The notes under the pieces were generated by a model. The model had not been told where the DNA came from. It saw nothing but the letters and a program-made list of their open reading frames with translations, and did not search any database. The position numbers were made by a program, and so were the translations under genes. Shown one piece after another: positions 22,301-34,134 of a DNA stretch of 64,000 bases (positions within the stretch are counted from its first letter, which is position 1; every line of letters begins with the position of its first letter). This DNA is from Pegoplata infirma (taxonomy: Eukaryota; Arthropoda; Insecta; Diptera; Anthomyiidae): contig OY992536.1 of the NCBI GenBank assembly GCA_963921195.1, positions 235,574,023 through 235,638,022 of the forward strand, read 5' to 3'.

Positions 22301-25300
22301 TTTTTAATTTGTATTTTATTAAATATTAATTGTATTTCAGAAGTTATCAATTGTATTTCCGAAATAATCAATTGTATTTCAGAAATTATCGAATGTATTT
22401 CAGAAAATATCAATTGTATTTCAGAAATTTTCAATTGCTTTATAAAGGTTAGTTTCTGAAATACAATTGATAATTTCTGAAATACAATTAATAATTTCTG
22501 AAACACAATTGATAATTTCTGAAATACAATTGATAATTTCTGAAATACAATTAATAATTTCTGACATACAATTGGAAATGGTGTTGCATATGATCATATC
22601 AAATATTTGTGCAAAACCGTAGGTGTATAGCTCTCATATTTTGGACTGCATATTGTCCTCCACAGATGGATGGACATTGCTGGAATTTCTTATGATGTCT
22701 CACTGATCGAAATATTTATACATACTTTATGGGTTCCCAGACCGTTATTTCGATGAATTACACGCGGAATGACAAATTCGGTATAACCCCCATACTGCCA
22801 TTGGAGGGTATAGAAACATTAATTCTAAAAAGCTTTAAATGTAAATTCAAGTCTAAGAGTTTTTGAAATTCTCAGCTAGTTTATAAATATCTTTTTTTTT
22901 TTGTTTTTTTATATAAACTCTTTTTATTAATAAATACTTTACATTTAGATTATACGGTCACTTGGTTGCGACTTATGAAAGTGCTTCAACTAGACGTTTT
23001 CTATTGGGCCGTGTCGATTGTATACGCAGTGCTAGTACGGAGGCCTTAGATTGGGCTAAAGCTATGTGCCAGGGTGAAGGTGCCAATGTGGCCTTAGAAA
23101 GTGATCGTGAAGATGAAGAAGATTCACGTAAAGTAAAATTTAGCATATACAGTGTAAGTGTTTTCAGAAAGTTTAACTATACACTTAATAAAAATTTAAC
23201 AATAAACGACTTTTATAGTATTTATGAACAAATTCATACAACTTTATTAACTTCCTCATAATATTTATGAACTTTTTCATAGTTTTTGTGAATAGAACAT
23301 AATAAGTGGAATTGAAAAAATATTACAATTTCTGAAAAGGTTCATAAATTTTAATAAATTAGTTCTTAAATGAATGTCGCTCATTTGGAATTTTTTGTTT
23401 GTGTATTTGATGAAATAAAATCGAATAAACTTTATTTTTATTATTAAAGAGAGATCATTTACGTGAACTATTCCGTTGCGCTGTGGCTCGTCAAACTGAA
23501 GTAATGGTACAAAATATTTTGGGAAACGGTGTTGATATACCATTATTGGGGCTAAGAGAGGCTAGTCGTGAAGTTACTGGTGATTTACATGAACTATTTA
23601 CAGATGAATCATATCCAATATCGCAATGTTTCCTGCTGTCTACTAGTCAGGTAATAGTTTTTACCAACTTTTATACTTCTGCACAATGGCACCAAGCACA
23701 AATAATTAGCACTTTAATTATGTATAAAAATTGTAATTTAAAAATAAATATACTATGTATAAAATTATGCGATTGTTCTTTTAGCAGATATTGTTGAAGA
23801 TTTAAAATTGGTATTTAAATGAAAACTGTCCAAAAACTAACATGTGAAGGTACTTCTCAACATTAACTTACATAATTCAATTTTTTAATAAAAAAATTTG
23901 TTTTCTGAAAAAAAATAGGTTTGAGACCAGATCAACGATTATGGTTTTTAAACAAATTTTGTACGACAATTTGTTTATGAAGATCTACCATGGGCTCCTT
24001 CCTCATTCGATTATCATTCAAAAGATTTGAAATCTTTTGAAAAAAGGATATTAAGTCATTTTCATTTTTGAGATTCTAATACAGCGCTGTTGTAGTTATA
24101 AACTGCAACTCTAAACAAAAAAGTTTTTTATGAAGATCTACAATGGGCTCCTCATTAGATTATCATTCAAAAGATCTGAAATCTTTTGAAAAAAAGGATA
24201 TTAAGACACTCCCATTTTTGAGATTCCAATACAGCGCTGTTGTAGTTACAAACTGCAACTCTTGACAAAAAAAGGTCATTATAAAACTATTTAAATGGTT
24301 TATTCCTTTAGCCGAGAGATCATGGAAAAACATATAGACCAACAATGTCGGGCCCTCACTATTAAGGGGGACACAGAAAGTATTTTCCGGCCAAAAGTTT
24401 TTCCACTTGCCGTAACATGCCATAAATTGGTATCCTAAAGTTTTCGGGGTCAACAAACTCAAAAAGGAGCTCAAAAATAAAAAATTTAAAATGGCGGATC
24501 CAATATGGCGTCGAAATTTTTTAAAAGTGGTGCGGTCAAAAAGAAAATTTGCGTCTAGAAGATTTCATAGCCGCTGAATCCAAATTCGATGCTTAAAAAA
24601 ACAAATTTACCAGATCAACGATTATGGTTTTTAAACAAATTTTGTACGAAAATTTGTTTATGAAGATCTACAATGGGCTCCTCATTAGATTATCATTCAA
24701 AATTTTAAATCTTTTGAAAAAAACGATAATAAAACACTTTCATTTTTAGATTCCAATACAGCGCTGTTGTACACTGAATAAAAAGACATAACAAAATTTA
24801 GGAAAAAATGTCTTTGAAAATTTGTCATGAATTTTCCTAAAATTTAGTTAAATTTAACTAAAAAATGAGAAATTTTCTTAACTATGAGGAAAAAAGTTTA
24901 GTTAATTAGTTTTCTTTAAATGGAGTTTTTTAATGTAAGGATAAAAATTCTTACTGCCCAGAAATTTTCCACATATCTAAGAAACGTATCTTTATTTTTA
25001 AGACTTATTTCTTAAAAAACAATTTAGTTCAAGTTTAGTTAAAATTTACTAAAAAAAACATCATCGTATTTCTCTTCTTTGAATTGAGGAAGTGTACTTC
25101 TTAGAATTTAATTAATAACTTCTGCGAATTTAGTAAATAACTTCTTAGAATTTAGTTAATAATTCAAAATGGAGATATCACGAAATCTAAGCCAGATTGA
25201 GCGAAACGGATAAAATTTTCAAAAGAAACACTACAAAGAAAAATATTGTATAGCCTAGCTCTGCATATCTGTCGGGGTCTCAAGACACTAATTTAAGATC

Positions 25301-27710
25301 TAAAATTTGAAATTCCCGAGATTTTATATATGCACATTAGAGTTCGTTTGCTGACTATGTCACTTTATCTGTTTATCGGATATCATAATTTTTTTAAAGG
25401 ATTTAGGGGAGCTAAAAAGAATGCCGATATTTTTTTGGAAAAATGTTCACTCTTTGGGGTAGTTAAAAGCATTTGAAATCGCGGATTTTGAGCTGATTTT
25501 TCTGCAGAGAAAAAACGGCTGAATATATTCCAAATCTGATTTCACCAGTCGATTCTACAGCAAAAATTAATACAATAGCAGTTTTTTGAACTCTTTAAAA
25601 AAGTTCCACTAACCCACAGCAGGGGCGGAAAATCGATTTTTTTTTTTTTAAATTTAAATTATTTTTTAAATCGTGCACGATGAAGAGGCTGTTTTTGCTA
25701 AGAAAATTGGTACAAAAAGCACCTTTCTATCACAACCCATTAAAAAGTTATAAGGCTTCAAAGTATTTTTCTAATGGTAAAATTATAAAACACTGACCGA
25801 AATTTGAAAATTTTTTGGATGGGTCAGCGGTCTGGACACTCGTTTTCGATTTTCATTTCAATGCTTATTCCAAATCTGGTTTCCAAAATGTTCCGTAACT
25901 TCAGGTTTTTGAAATAATTGAGGTCAAAGTTCACAAAAAACGCATTTTTGTGCATTATTGAGAGCATTTTTTTGTGATGTTTTTGGATGATATTCTGGGA
26001 TCATAAAACTTGTTTTCGACTAACATTTCGATGCTGGGGGGTAATTGTGTATTTCGATTCGAAAAGAGAAGCTATTCGAACGACATTTTTGGTTCCAATT
26101 TAAAGTACCTAAAATAATTTTTATTCGACTGAAAATCTTTTGGCATATTAATGTTTATCCTTTTATTCTAAAAATAAACAAAAAAAATATTTTTCTCATA
26201 GCGACTTACATTTTACAAAGGATCAAAATTTTCCGAATTCGAACAGTTTCTTTCGAATCGAATTACACAATTACCCCCATGATTCTCAATCTAGTTTTCA
26301 AATTTTTCTATCACGTCATGTTTTCGAGAAAATTGAAGTCAAAGTTCTCAAAAAACGTGTTTTTGCCCATTTTTGAGAGCTTATTACTTTTTATCGGGTT
26401 GTGATAGAACGGAAAATTTGGTACCAGTTTGTTAAGCTGAAAATGCCCTTCAATTGTGCATATTTAAAAAATTAATTTTAAAAGAAAATGGAAAAACCTT
26501 ATATTTCCGCCCTCTGTGGTGGGTTTTTTGAACTTTTTTTAAGAGTTTGAAAAACTACCATTGTATTATTTTTTGCTGTAGAATCGACTGGTGAAATCAA
26601 ATTTGCAATATATTCAGCCGTTTTTTCTCTGCAGAAAAATCAGCTCAAAATCCGCGATTTCAAATGGTTTAAACCACACCAAAATACCGGCATTCTTTTT
26701 AGCTCCCCTAAATCCTTTAAAAAAATGATGATATCCGCAGATCAAATTTTAAAAATTAACTCTAATGCACATATCTCGGTAAATATTGCCAACACGAGAA
26801 AAAGTCCAACGGCATTTTTGTAGCTCTTGACTCGTAGAACACTTCTGCAAATACCCGAAAGCCCTTTGATGAATAGTTTTTGAGTTATCCTGTTTTTAAG
26901 ATTCTCAAGACCCTATCAGGCCCCTTAATACCATATCTCAAAAACTAACCTTGCTTAGTGCGTAACGGACAAAAGTTTTCTATACGGAAAATATCAAAAT
27001 CTATTGGGATCTTAAAAGGACCCAACAGTGTCTCGAGTTAACAGGGTCTTGACCCATAGGGTCCGAACCCATGGGTACAGGGTCTGGGCCTAATCTAGTC
27101 CTAAAATGTGAATGAACTAAACTTTAATATAATTCTCCCATTTTCTAGTTAAGATTGGCTTAAAATTAAATAACTTTGTTTTCCTTATTTTTGGGAAAAG
27201 TATGAACTAAAACCAAGAAAAAACATCTTTGGAGCCAAATCATTCCCCGTTTTTCTCAAAATTTAGTTAATTTTCCCAGTTTTTAGTTAACTTTTTTTGA
27301 GCGTTATTATTTTCAAATTAGTAAACTATTCCCTGCACTATTCTCTGCACTTTACACTAAAATTTAAGCACTAATCACCTCTGCACTGTAAGAAAAAAAG
27401 TCAGCACATCTTAAGCAATTAAGGATTTTAATTAATTACTCTCTAAAGTGATAAAAATAAAATTTTCCTTCCAAAAACCAAAAAAAAAAAAAAACAAAAT
27501 AAAATCTTTTAGGTGGCTTGTAGTACCGACAGTTTTATGGGCTACGGTCCCGTAACTCCAAAAGGTTATGGTTGTTCATACAATCCACATCCTGATGAAA
27601 TTGTCTTCTGTGTTTCAGCATTTTATTCATGTGAAGATACAAGTGCTTCACGTTATGCAAAATCTTTACAAGATTCTTTAGATATTATGAGAGATTTATT
27701 GCAAAATTAA
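18330..27710 (+). CDS. ChAT: Choline O-acetyltransferase, C-terminal 568 residues (partial)
   Basis: Five exons: 18330-19309, 19377-19499, 22949-23153, 23450-23650, 27513-27710 (TAA). Joined length 1707 nt, introns in phase 2, 2, 0, 0. The enzyme makes acetylcholine from acetyl-CoA and choline in cholinergic nerve terminals. Visible choline/carnitine acyltransferase features: YWLNDMYMDIRIPLP start; catalytic His266 in CYEHSTSEGIAVVQ; TYESASTRRFLLGRVDCIRS; STSQ (500-503); YGPVTPKGYG (from 514). In the substrate motif GRVDxIRS, V-D replaces the T-E of carnitine enzymes, which favours ChAT over carnitine acetyltransferase. Fly ChAT is about 720 residues, so roughly the first 150 (including the LPxLPVPxL signature) are missing and must lie upstream of the window or in a missed exon. 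No frameshift or internal stop in the exons. The linked VAChT gene is not in this window. Confidence 0.95.
19377..19499 (+). CDS. ChAT: ChAT exon AIDNLDFY..QLAYY
   Basis: Acceptor TTTTTGCAG, donor GTAAGT at 19500. The split Lys codons at both ends (phase 2) keep the frame. Encodes FYVYRYKGYGKNFIKACQ and SPDAYIQLSLQLAYY. Confidence 0.93.
20185..21065 (+). mobile_element. Family-Y repeat, copy 1
   Basis: Shares with 24775-27305 the segments TTTAGTTAAATTTAACTAAA, CCCGAGATTTTATATATGCA, ACACGAGAAAAAGTCCAACG and TTTTTAGTTAA near the end. This copy retains the uninterrupted ATATGCACATAT site used by the hAT insertion in copy 2. Non-coding. Confidence 0.6.
21975..22570. repeat. About 20-bp tandem array with an inversion
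   Basis: About 20 units of TTATCAATTGTATTTCAGAA run in one orientation to about 22435, then about six units run as the reverse complement (TTCTGAAATACAATTGATAA) to 22570. Reading frames here (repeated IQLIISE) are repeat artefacts. Confidence 0.85.
22949..23153 (+). CDS. ChAT: ChAT exon with the GRVDCIRS substrate motif
   Basis: Acceptor ACATTTAG, donor GTAAGT at 23154; the exon ends on a codon boundary. Encodes LYGHLVATYESASTRRFLLG, RVDCIRSASTEALDWAKAMC and an acidic stretch ESDREDEEDSRK. Confidence 0.93.
23450..23650 (+). CDS. ChAT: ChAT exon RDHLRELF..STSQ
   Basis: Acceptor TTATTAAAG, donor GTAATA at 23651 (weaker than the others). 67 codons ending in the conserved STSQ. The preceding intron is 296 bp. 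Confidence 0.92.
23935..24775. repeat. Three direct repeats in the last ChAT intron
   Basis: A block with TTTATGAAGATCTACAATGG, GATTATCATTCAAAA and CAATACAGCGCTGTTGTA appears at about 23935-24110, 24126-24270 and 24605-24775, all in the same orientation. Non-coding; origin unknown. Confidence 0.7.
24775..27305 (+). mobile_element. Family-Y repeat, copy 2, split by a hAT element
   Basis: Same orientation and order of segments as 20185-21065, interrupted at ATGCACAT by the element 25338-26764. The right part ends TTTTTAGTTAACTTTTTTTGAGCG. Makes up most of the 3862-bp last intron. Confidence 0.6.
25338..26764. mobile_element. TAGAGTT-ended hAT-like palindromic element
   Basis: Ends TAGAGTTCGTTTG and AAATTAACTCTA; exact 8-bp TSD ATGCACAT (25330-25337, 26765-26772). 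The uninterrupted host reads ATATGCACATAT near 20600. The outer arms are long inverted repeats sharing GGGGAGCTAAAAAGAATGCC, ATCGCGGATTTTGAGCTGAT and GAATCGACTGGTGAAATC, with a loop region about 25640-26510. No transposase. Confidence 0.8.
27513..27710 (+). CDS. ChAT: ChAT terminal exon
   Basis: Acceptor ATCTTTTAG; encodes VACSTDSFMGYGPVTPKGYG, YNPHPDEIVFCVSAFYSC and ends SLQDSLDIMRDLLQN, TAA at 27708-27710. It matches the C-terminus of animal ChATs in length and motif order. Confidence 0.94.
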   Translation: MACSTDSFMGYGPVTPKGYGCSYNPHPDEIVFCVSAFYSCEDTSASRYAKSLQDSLDIMRDLLQN

Positions 27711-27974
27711 TTAACAAAATATTACAAATAACAAAATTTAAAAAAAAAATAAGAAAAGAAAACCTATAAAACAATACATATCATAAAATGTACCTTAAAA
27801 TTATAAGAATTTTAGAAAAATTATACAAAAAAAAAATAGTTAAATTAACAAAAATTATTGTATGTTAATAATGCAAATATATAAATGTAAATTAGAAAAC
27901 AAAAAATAACAAATACTATTAGAAATGTTAATAAATTAAAACAAAGAAAGACTAGAAAAAAATTATTGAAAAGC
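27711..27974 (+). other. ChAT: ChAT 3' UTR region
   Basis: Very A-rich. AATAAA near 27929 is a possible polyA signal; others occur at about 28489 and 28505. The actual cleavage site cannot be set from sequence alone. Confidence 0.5.
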
Positions 27975-28446
27975 ACACTCAAAATAATAATTCTGTAAAA
28001 TGACTGTAATCTCAATTCAACAGACATTTGACAGAGTTTTCGGTCAAAATACAGATTTAAAGAAAATACTTTGTGTTTTGTTGTGACAAAAAAAAAACAA
28101 AGTTTTATCTGTTATATTACTTTTAACTTTGTAATCATTATTTTACAGATAATTAACAGAGTTTTCTGCTCAAATAGAGATTTAAACAAAATACTTTATT
28201 TTTTTTTGTAACCAATTCATTTTACAGAGTTTTTAAGTAAAATTACAGAGTTTTCTCTGTCAAAAGACATATTTAACCAATATTTTACTAAAAACTCTGT
28301 AAATTACCATTTTTTTTTTGTCAAAATCGTTTTACAGAGCTTTATAGTAAATTAACCAAGGTATATTGCTAGCTGGAAAAGTATGGTGTGCTCTGCTAAA
28401 TTAGAAGAGTTTTTCTGTAATTTAACAGAGTTATTATTTTGAGTGC
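27975..28446. mobile_element. CACTCAAAATAATAA-ended MITE
   Basis: Left end CACTCAAAATAATAATTCTG, right end ACAGAGTTATTATTTTGAGTG. Internal repeats of ACAGAGTTTT and TTTTACAGA. No clean TSD. Related sequence at 40015-40205. If the ChAT transcript uses the distal AATAAA sites, this MITE is in its 3' UTR. Confidence 0.6.
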
Positions 28447-28705
28447 TTATATATAAATACACACAAATTAAAAAAAAAATAAAAGTTGAATAAAGCATCT
28501 TGTTCAATAAAAAAGAACGTTTATAAAATTTAAAAAAAAATTATTTTAAATTAACGCATATTAATTTTAAAAAGTATTAAGAAACTAACCTTTCGATTCC
28601 AAACAATTTCGTCTTTGTCACTTCAGAAGATTTTGTAATAATAAAAACTTGAAACATGAAATTTTTTTATATTTTCCCCTCCTCTTATACCCCTTAAAAT
28701 ACGAT

Positions 28706-31586
28706 TGAAATGTCTCAGAATCTGAGAATACGAAATATGTCTCACAATCTGATAATTTTTCTATACGAAAAATGTATTAGAAGCTGAGACTTTTTCCACA
28801 CGAAAAATATTTTAGAGTCTGAGACTTTTTCTATACAAAAACTGTCTCAAAATGTAAGACATTTTCTATACGAAATATGTCTCATTATCTTAGACTCTTT
28901 CTATACGAAAAATGTCTCATAATCTGAGAATACGAAATATGTCTCAGAATCTGAGAATTTTTCTATGCGTAAAATTCCTCAGAATCTGAAACTTTTTCTA
29001 TACGAAAAATGTCTTAGAATCTGAGACTTTTTCTATACGAAAAATTTTTTAGAGTCTGAGACTTTTTCTATAAAAAAAATGTCTCAAAATCTGAAATTTT
29101 TCTATACAAAATTGTCTCAGAATCTGACACTTTTTCTATATGTCTCAGAATTTGAGACAATTTGTTTACAAAAAACGTCTCAGAGTCTGAGACTTTTTCT
29201 ATACAGAAAATGACTCAGAATCTGAGACTTTTTCTATACGGAATATGTCTCAGAATCTGAAACTTTTTCTATACGGAAAATGTCTTATAATTTGACTATT
29301 TCTTTACAAAATATGTCTCAGAATCTGAGACTTTTTCTATACGGAAAATGTCTTAGAATCTGAGACTTTTTCTATACGAAAAATGTCTCAGAATCTGACA
29401 CTTTTTCTATACGGAAAATGTCTCAGAATCTGAGACTTTTTCTATACGGAATATGTCTCGGAATCTGAAACTTCTTCTATACGGAAATGTCTTATAATTT
29501 GAGACTATTTCTTTACAAAAAATGTCTCAGAATCTGAGACTTATTCTATACGGAAAATGCCTTAGAATCTGAGACTTTTTCTATACGGAAAATGTATAAT
29601 CTGAGACTTTTTCTATACAAAAATTGTCTTATAATTTGAGACTATTGCTTTACAAAAAATGTCTCAGAGTCTGAGACTTTTTCTATACGGAAATCTGAGA
29701 CTTTTTCTATACGGAAATTGTCTCAGAATCTAAGACTTTTTCTATACGGAAAATGTCGCGGAATCTGAGACTTTTTCTATACGGTAAATGTCTCAGAATC
29801 TGAGACTTTTTCTATACGGAAAATATCTAAGAATCTTAGACTTTTTCTATACGGAAAATGTATTGGAATCTGAGACTTTTTCTATACCGAAAATGTATTA
29901 GAATCTGAGACTTTTCTATAAGGAAATTGTCTCAGAATCTGACTTTTCTATATGGAAAATGTCTCAGTATCTGAGACTTTTTCTATACGGAAAATGTCTC
30001 AAAATCTGCTACTTTTTCTATGAGAAAAATGTCTTGGAATCTTAAATTTTTTTATAAGAAAAATTTCTCAGAATCTGAGACTTTTTCTATACGAATAATT
30101 TCTTAGAAATGAGACTTATTCTATACGAAAAATGTATCAAAATCTGAGATTTTTCTATACAAAAAATTTCTCCTAATATAAGACATTTTCCATACGAAAA
30201 ATGTCTCAAAATCTGAGACTTTTTCTATACGAAAAATATCTCAGAATCTGAGATGTTTTCTATACGAAAAATGTCTCGGAATCTGAGACCTTTTCTATGC
30301 GAAATATGTCTCATAATCTAAGACTCTTTCTATACGAAAAATGTTTCAGAATCTGTGACTTTATCTTTACGAAAAATGTCACAGAATCTTAGACTTTTTC
30401 TATACGAAAAATGTATCAGAATCTGAGAATACGAAATTTGTCTCAGAATCTGAGAATTTTTCTATACGAAAAATGTCTCTTTTTTATACAAAAAATATCT
30501 CAGAATCTGAGACCTTTTCCATACGGAAAATGTCTCGGAATCTAACACTTTTTCTATACGAAAAATGTCTCAAAATCTGACATGTTTTCTATACGAAAAA
30601 TATCTCGGAATCTGCCACTTTTTCTATGAGGAATATGTCTCAAAATCTTAAATTTTTTTTATACGAAAAATTTCTCAGAATCTGATACTTTTTCTATAAG
30701 AAAAATTTGTCAGAATCTATTACTTTTTCTATAAGAAAAATTTCTCAGAATCTGAGACTTTTTTATCAGAAAAATTTCTCAGAATCTGAGACTTTTTCTT
30801 TATAAAAAATGTTTCAGAATCTGAGACTTTTCTATACGGAAAATATCTAAGAATCTGAGACTTTTTCTATACGAAAAATGTATCAAAATCTGAGATTTTT
30901 CTATACAAAAAATGTCTCCTAATCTAAGACATTTTCCATACGAAAAATGTCTCAAAATCTGAGACTTTTTCTATACGAAAAATATCTCAGAATCTGAGAT
31001 GTTTTCTATACGAAAAATGTCTCGGAATCTGAGACCTTTTCTATGCAAAATATGTCTCATAATCTGAGACTCTTTCAATACGAAAAATGTTTCAGAATCT
31101 GTGACTTTATCTGTACGAAAAATGTCACAGAATCTGAGACTTTTTCTATACGAAAAATGTATCAGAATCTGAGAATACGAAATTTGTCTCAGAATCTGAG
31201 AATTTTTCTATACGAAAAATGTCTCTTTTTTATATAAAAAATGTCTCAGAATCTGAGACTTTTTCTTTATGTCAAAATCTGACATGTTTTCTATACGAAA
31301 AATGTCTCGGAATCTTCCACTTTTTCTATGAGAAAAATCTCTCGGAATCTTAAATTTTTTTTATACGAAAAATTTCTCAGAATCTGAGACTTTTTCTATA
31401 AGAAAAATTTCTCAGAATCTGAGACTTTTTTATCAGAAAAATTTCTCAGAATCTGAGACTTTTTCTTTATAAAAAATGTCTCAGAATCGGAGACTTTTCT
31501 ATACGGAAAATATCTCAGAATCTGAGACTTTTTTTATACGGAAAATGTCTCAGAATCTGAGACTTTTTCAATACGAAAAATATCTC
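28706..31586 (+). repeat. 35-bp satellite array, orientation 1
   Basis: About 80 degenerate tandem copies of a 35-bp unit made of the near-palindrome GTCTCAGAATCTGAGAC and the spacer TTTTTCTATACGAAAAAT. Several higher-order blocks recur (for example 30180-30480 and 30900-31230 are near copies). The array resumes at 32177 after a transposon and fades by 32250. No coding content. Confidence 0.9.
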
Positions 31587-31589
31587 TTA

Positions 31590-32173
31590 CAAGGGAAGTA
31601 TCTCAACCCTTATAAACCGATTTGCATGAAACGTAAAATATAAAAAAATAGACAATTTTAAGGTTGGGGTGTCTCGGCTTATCGGCCATATCGGGGATTT
31701 AGGGGTTCAAAACATGAGTCAAAAAATGGCGAAAATCGTTTTTTGGATTTTCCAGCCATTTCTTTCTTAGAAACTATATAATGTTTACATATGAGAAGAA
31801 AGGTTTTTTAATGTCTATCTAACGGTGGCATAATCTTGTAAAAATTCAGCTTTGTTAAATGTTTTTTTCATGAAAATGTGTAAATTTTGGGGTGTATTTA
31901 AATGAAAACACAGACCTACGATACCCATATGAATACGAAATAATCTTTATTAAATTTAAGTCGGCACGTATTTTTGCCCCAGACAATGTTCCTGTTAGTT
32001 CGGGAGTTATCAAAATATTCCCGAAGGTCCACATTGGTTCATAAGGGGACAACGAAATTTTAAAACACTGATATGGCCGATAAGCCGAGAAACCCCAACC
32101 TTAAAATCGTCTCTTTTGTATATATTTAAGTTTCAGTCAAATCGATGCATAAGGGTTGAGATACTTCCCCTTG
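31590..32173. mobile_element. Harbinger-like palindromic MITE in the satellite
   Basis: Ends CAAGGGAAGTATCTCAACCC and GGGTTGAGATACTTCCCCTTG; 3-bp TSD TTA (31587-31589, 32174-32176). The arms continue inward (TTAAGGTTGGGGTGTCTCGG against CCGAGAAACCCCAACCTTAA). A TWA TSD is the PIF/Harbinger rule. Inserted in the 35-bp array. Confidence 0.75.
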
Positions 32174-32176
32174 TTA

Positions 32177-32250
32177 GAATATTTTTATGTAGGAAAAATT
32201 TCTATGAAAAAGTCTCACATTAAGGCTCTTTCTACACGAAAAATCTGTTA
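32177..32250 (+). repeat. Distal end of 35-bp satellite array, orientation 1
   Basis: Satellite-like ATTTTTATGTAGGAAAAATT, AAAAAGTCTCACATTAAGGC and CTTTCTACACGAAAAAT resume after the MITE and then decay. Confidence 0.6.
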
Positions 32251-32449
32251 CAATATGAGAAATTAAAATATTAAATTTTCTTTAACAATAAATTTTAAAA
32301 AGCAGTATAAAACAAATTGTGGGTTTAAAATTCGCTGCTTTTCTAATTTACAAGTTTTTTTCTATCATTGTCTTTTTTAAGTGTTCAAAGGAATTGTTTG
32401 TAATTTTTTACAGGAAAAAAACAGTCTTAACGTGAGCAATTTTTAAACA

Positions 32450-32917
32450 CACACAAAAAAAAAACCTTGTCAAATTACTAGGAAAAGTTTCGTAATACCA
32501 TTTCACCAATATTTGACAGTTTTTTGTAATTTTACACATTTTTGTTGTAATTTTACAAATTGCAATGGTTTTTTTTTACAAAAAAAAACTAGTAAATTCA
32601 CTAGAATTCCTTGTAAGTTTTATTGCACCAAAAAAGTTGTAAATTTACAATTTTATTGGTAAAAAACTTGTAAAATTACAAAAAAGCTCGTAATTTTTAC
32701 TAGGAATTCTCGTAAAATAGGAGGTAGCTAAAAATCTAGTAAAGTTACGAGACCTCCTTGTAAGTTTTATTGTAAGTTTTATTTAATTGAAAATTTACAA
32801 TTTTATTGGTAAAAAAGCTTGTAAAATTACAAGGAATTTTTGTCAAATAGGAGGTAGCAAAAAATAAAAGTTAAAAGTTTTTCTTGTTATTTTACACGGT
32901 TTTTTTTTTTTTGAGTG
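32450..32917. mobile_element. CACACAAAA-ended MITE, TSD CA
   Basis: Left CACACAAAAAAAAAACCTTG, right ACACGGTTTTTTTTTTTTGAGTG, flanked by CA (32448-32449, 32918-32919). The empty site TTTTTAAACAGCTAT is preserved in family-X copy 2. The interior repeats TTTTACAA, CTTGTAAAATTAC and TGGTAAAAA. Relatives at 41521 and 49060. Confidence 0.75.
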
Positions 32918-33305
32918 CAGCTATAAAAGTATAAACACGCAATATTTTTAATTGCGTTTTTGTTATTTGAAAGATAAATTATTGTAATATTTTTAAAATT
33001 TTATAACACAAAATTTGGTCAACAAGAATTGCCAGGGTTGACACTCAATTTTAGTATTATTTTTTTAAAACACAAAATCGGCTGCAGCTGTACAGCAAAA
33101 ACTACTGAACCGATTTTGATGATTTTTTTTGTTTGATTTGTAGATTGTTAAATTCTCTAGTACTTACCGTGGCCATTTTTAGAAAAATATTGAGTTTTGT
33201 TGAAATTATGCTAATATGAACTTAACAAATTAAAAAAATTACTTTTCTCTTTCATAAATAACATAATTAAGACAAAATTTTAAAAAATGGCCACGATAAG
33301 TACTA

Positions 33306-33534
33306 CACCCAAAAAAAAACGTGGGTATTCAATACTAAAAATTTAACTAATTTCAGTCCAAAAGGACCTAGTGCAGAAATTGGTAACCAATACTAAAATT
33401 TTTAACTAATATTAGTCAAATCCAGTAAAAATTACTAATGTTAGTACTTTGAAGATACTAAAATTAGTAACGAGTTAGTAGATTTTGGTACAATATCACT
33501 TATTAAACCTTTTACTGTAGAATTATTTTGAGTG
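33306..33534. mobile_element. CACCCAAAA-ended MITE, TSD TA
   Basis: Left CACCCAAAAAAAAACG, right AATTATTTTGAGTG, flanked by TA (33304-33305, 33535-33536). Family-X copy 2 shows the empty site AAGTACTAGAGAATTTAA. The interior is rich in ACTAA(T/A) and TTAGTA motifs. Confidence 0.8.
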
Positions 33535-34134
33535 TAGAGAATTTAATAATCTACAAATCAAATTCGGTCCAGTACTTTTAGCTGTATAACTGCAGCCGAT
33601 TTTGTCCTTTAAAAAAAAGCATTCTACAATTAAGTGGCAATTTCAGTTTATCAAATTTTGTGTTATAAAATTTTAAAAAAATTACAGTAAATCATCTTTC
33701 AAATAAAAAAAACAGAATTGAAAAATATAGCTGCTTAAAAAATCACATGAAGGTTGTTTTTTTTAAACCCCCCTTAATATACTTTTTGAATTTAATGTAC
33801 GGAGATATTAAAAATTCAAATGTATTTAAAATACAGTTCATAAAACAGCAATAAAAAGTAAATATATCAATTATGTATTAAAATATTTGTTTTTAGTGTA
33901 AAATTTTTAAGTTATTTCTCTTGTTTAAGACACACCTTAATTAACAATACATATCAATAATATAGTTCCTATAGTTCATTCTTTCAAAAAAGTGTTTTTT
34001 TTTTTAATTTTTAATTTTCACAGTTGTTAATTTTTTTTTTTTTTTTGGAAAAATACAAATTCTGCGTAAAAATAAGTGGTAAAAACCCTCCATGATAAAA
34101 AAAATAATCGAAAATTCTTTTGGTGTGTCATAAC

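Larger units (their letters stand above)
19534..22815 (+). mobile_element. Composite DINE-like repeats filling a ChAT intron
   Basis: A family-1 start (AGTAAGAGTGTTCAATTCGG) at about 19534 and a family-1 end (TTGGAGGGTATAGAAAC) near 22815. Between them lie a family-2 start (GTCGGTTAAGACCGAC, about 19850), a family-2 end hairpin (ATACCCTACACCACT-CTG-TGGTACAGGGTAT, about 21287-21315) with a GTCY block (21418-21432), family-Y sequence and a short tandem array. At least two nested insertions enlarge this intron to 3449 bp. Confidence 0.6.
32424..33755. mobile_element. Family-X palindromic element, copy 1
   Basis: An inverted repeat whose arms share TTTATAACACAAAATTTGG, CGGCTGCAG(C/T)TGTAC and TTAAATTCTCTAGTACTTA. 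The centre is GTGGCCATTTTT...AAAAATGGCCAC. Two smaller CAC-ended MITEs (32450-32917 and 33306-33534) are inserted in it. Copy 2 spans about 56893-59935. Confidence 0.6.

Noticed and set aside
22003..22506. Reading frames with repeated IQLIISE units; possible CRISPR-like array
   Set aside because: A direct consequence of the 20-bp tandem repeat; no unique spacers, and the host is a eukaryote.
31043..31237. Reading frame with repeated SESETF/NLRI-like blocks
   Set aside because: Translation of the 35-bp satellite, not a gene.
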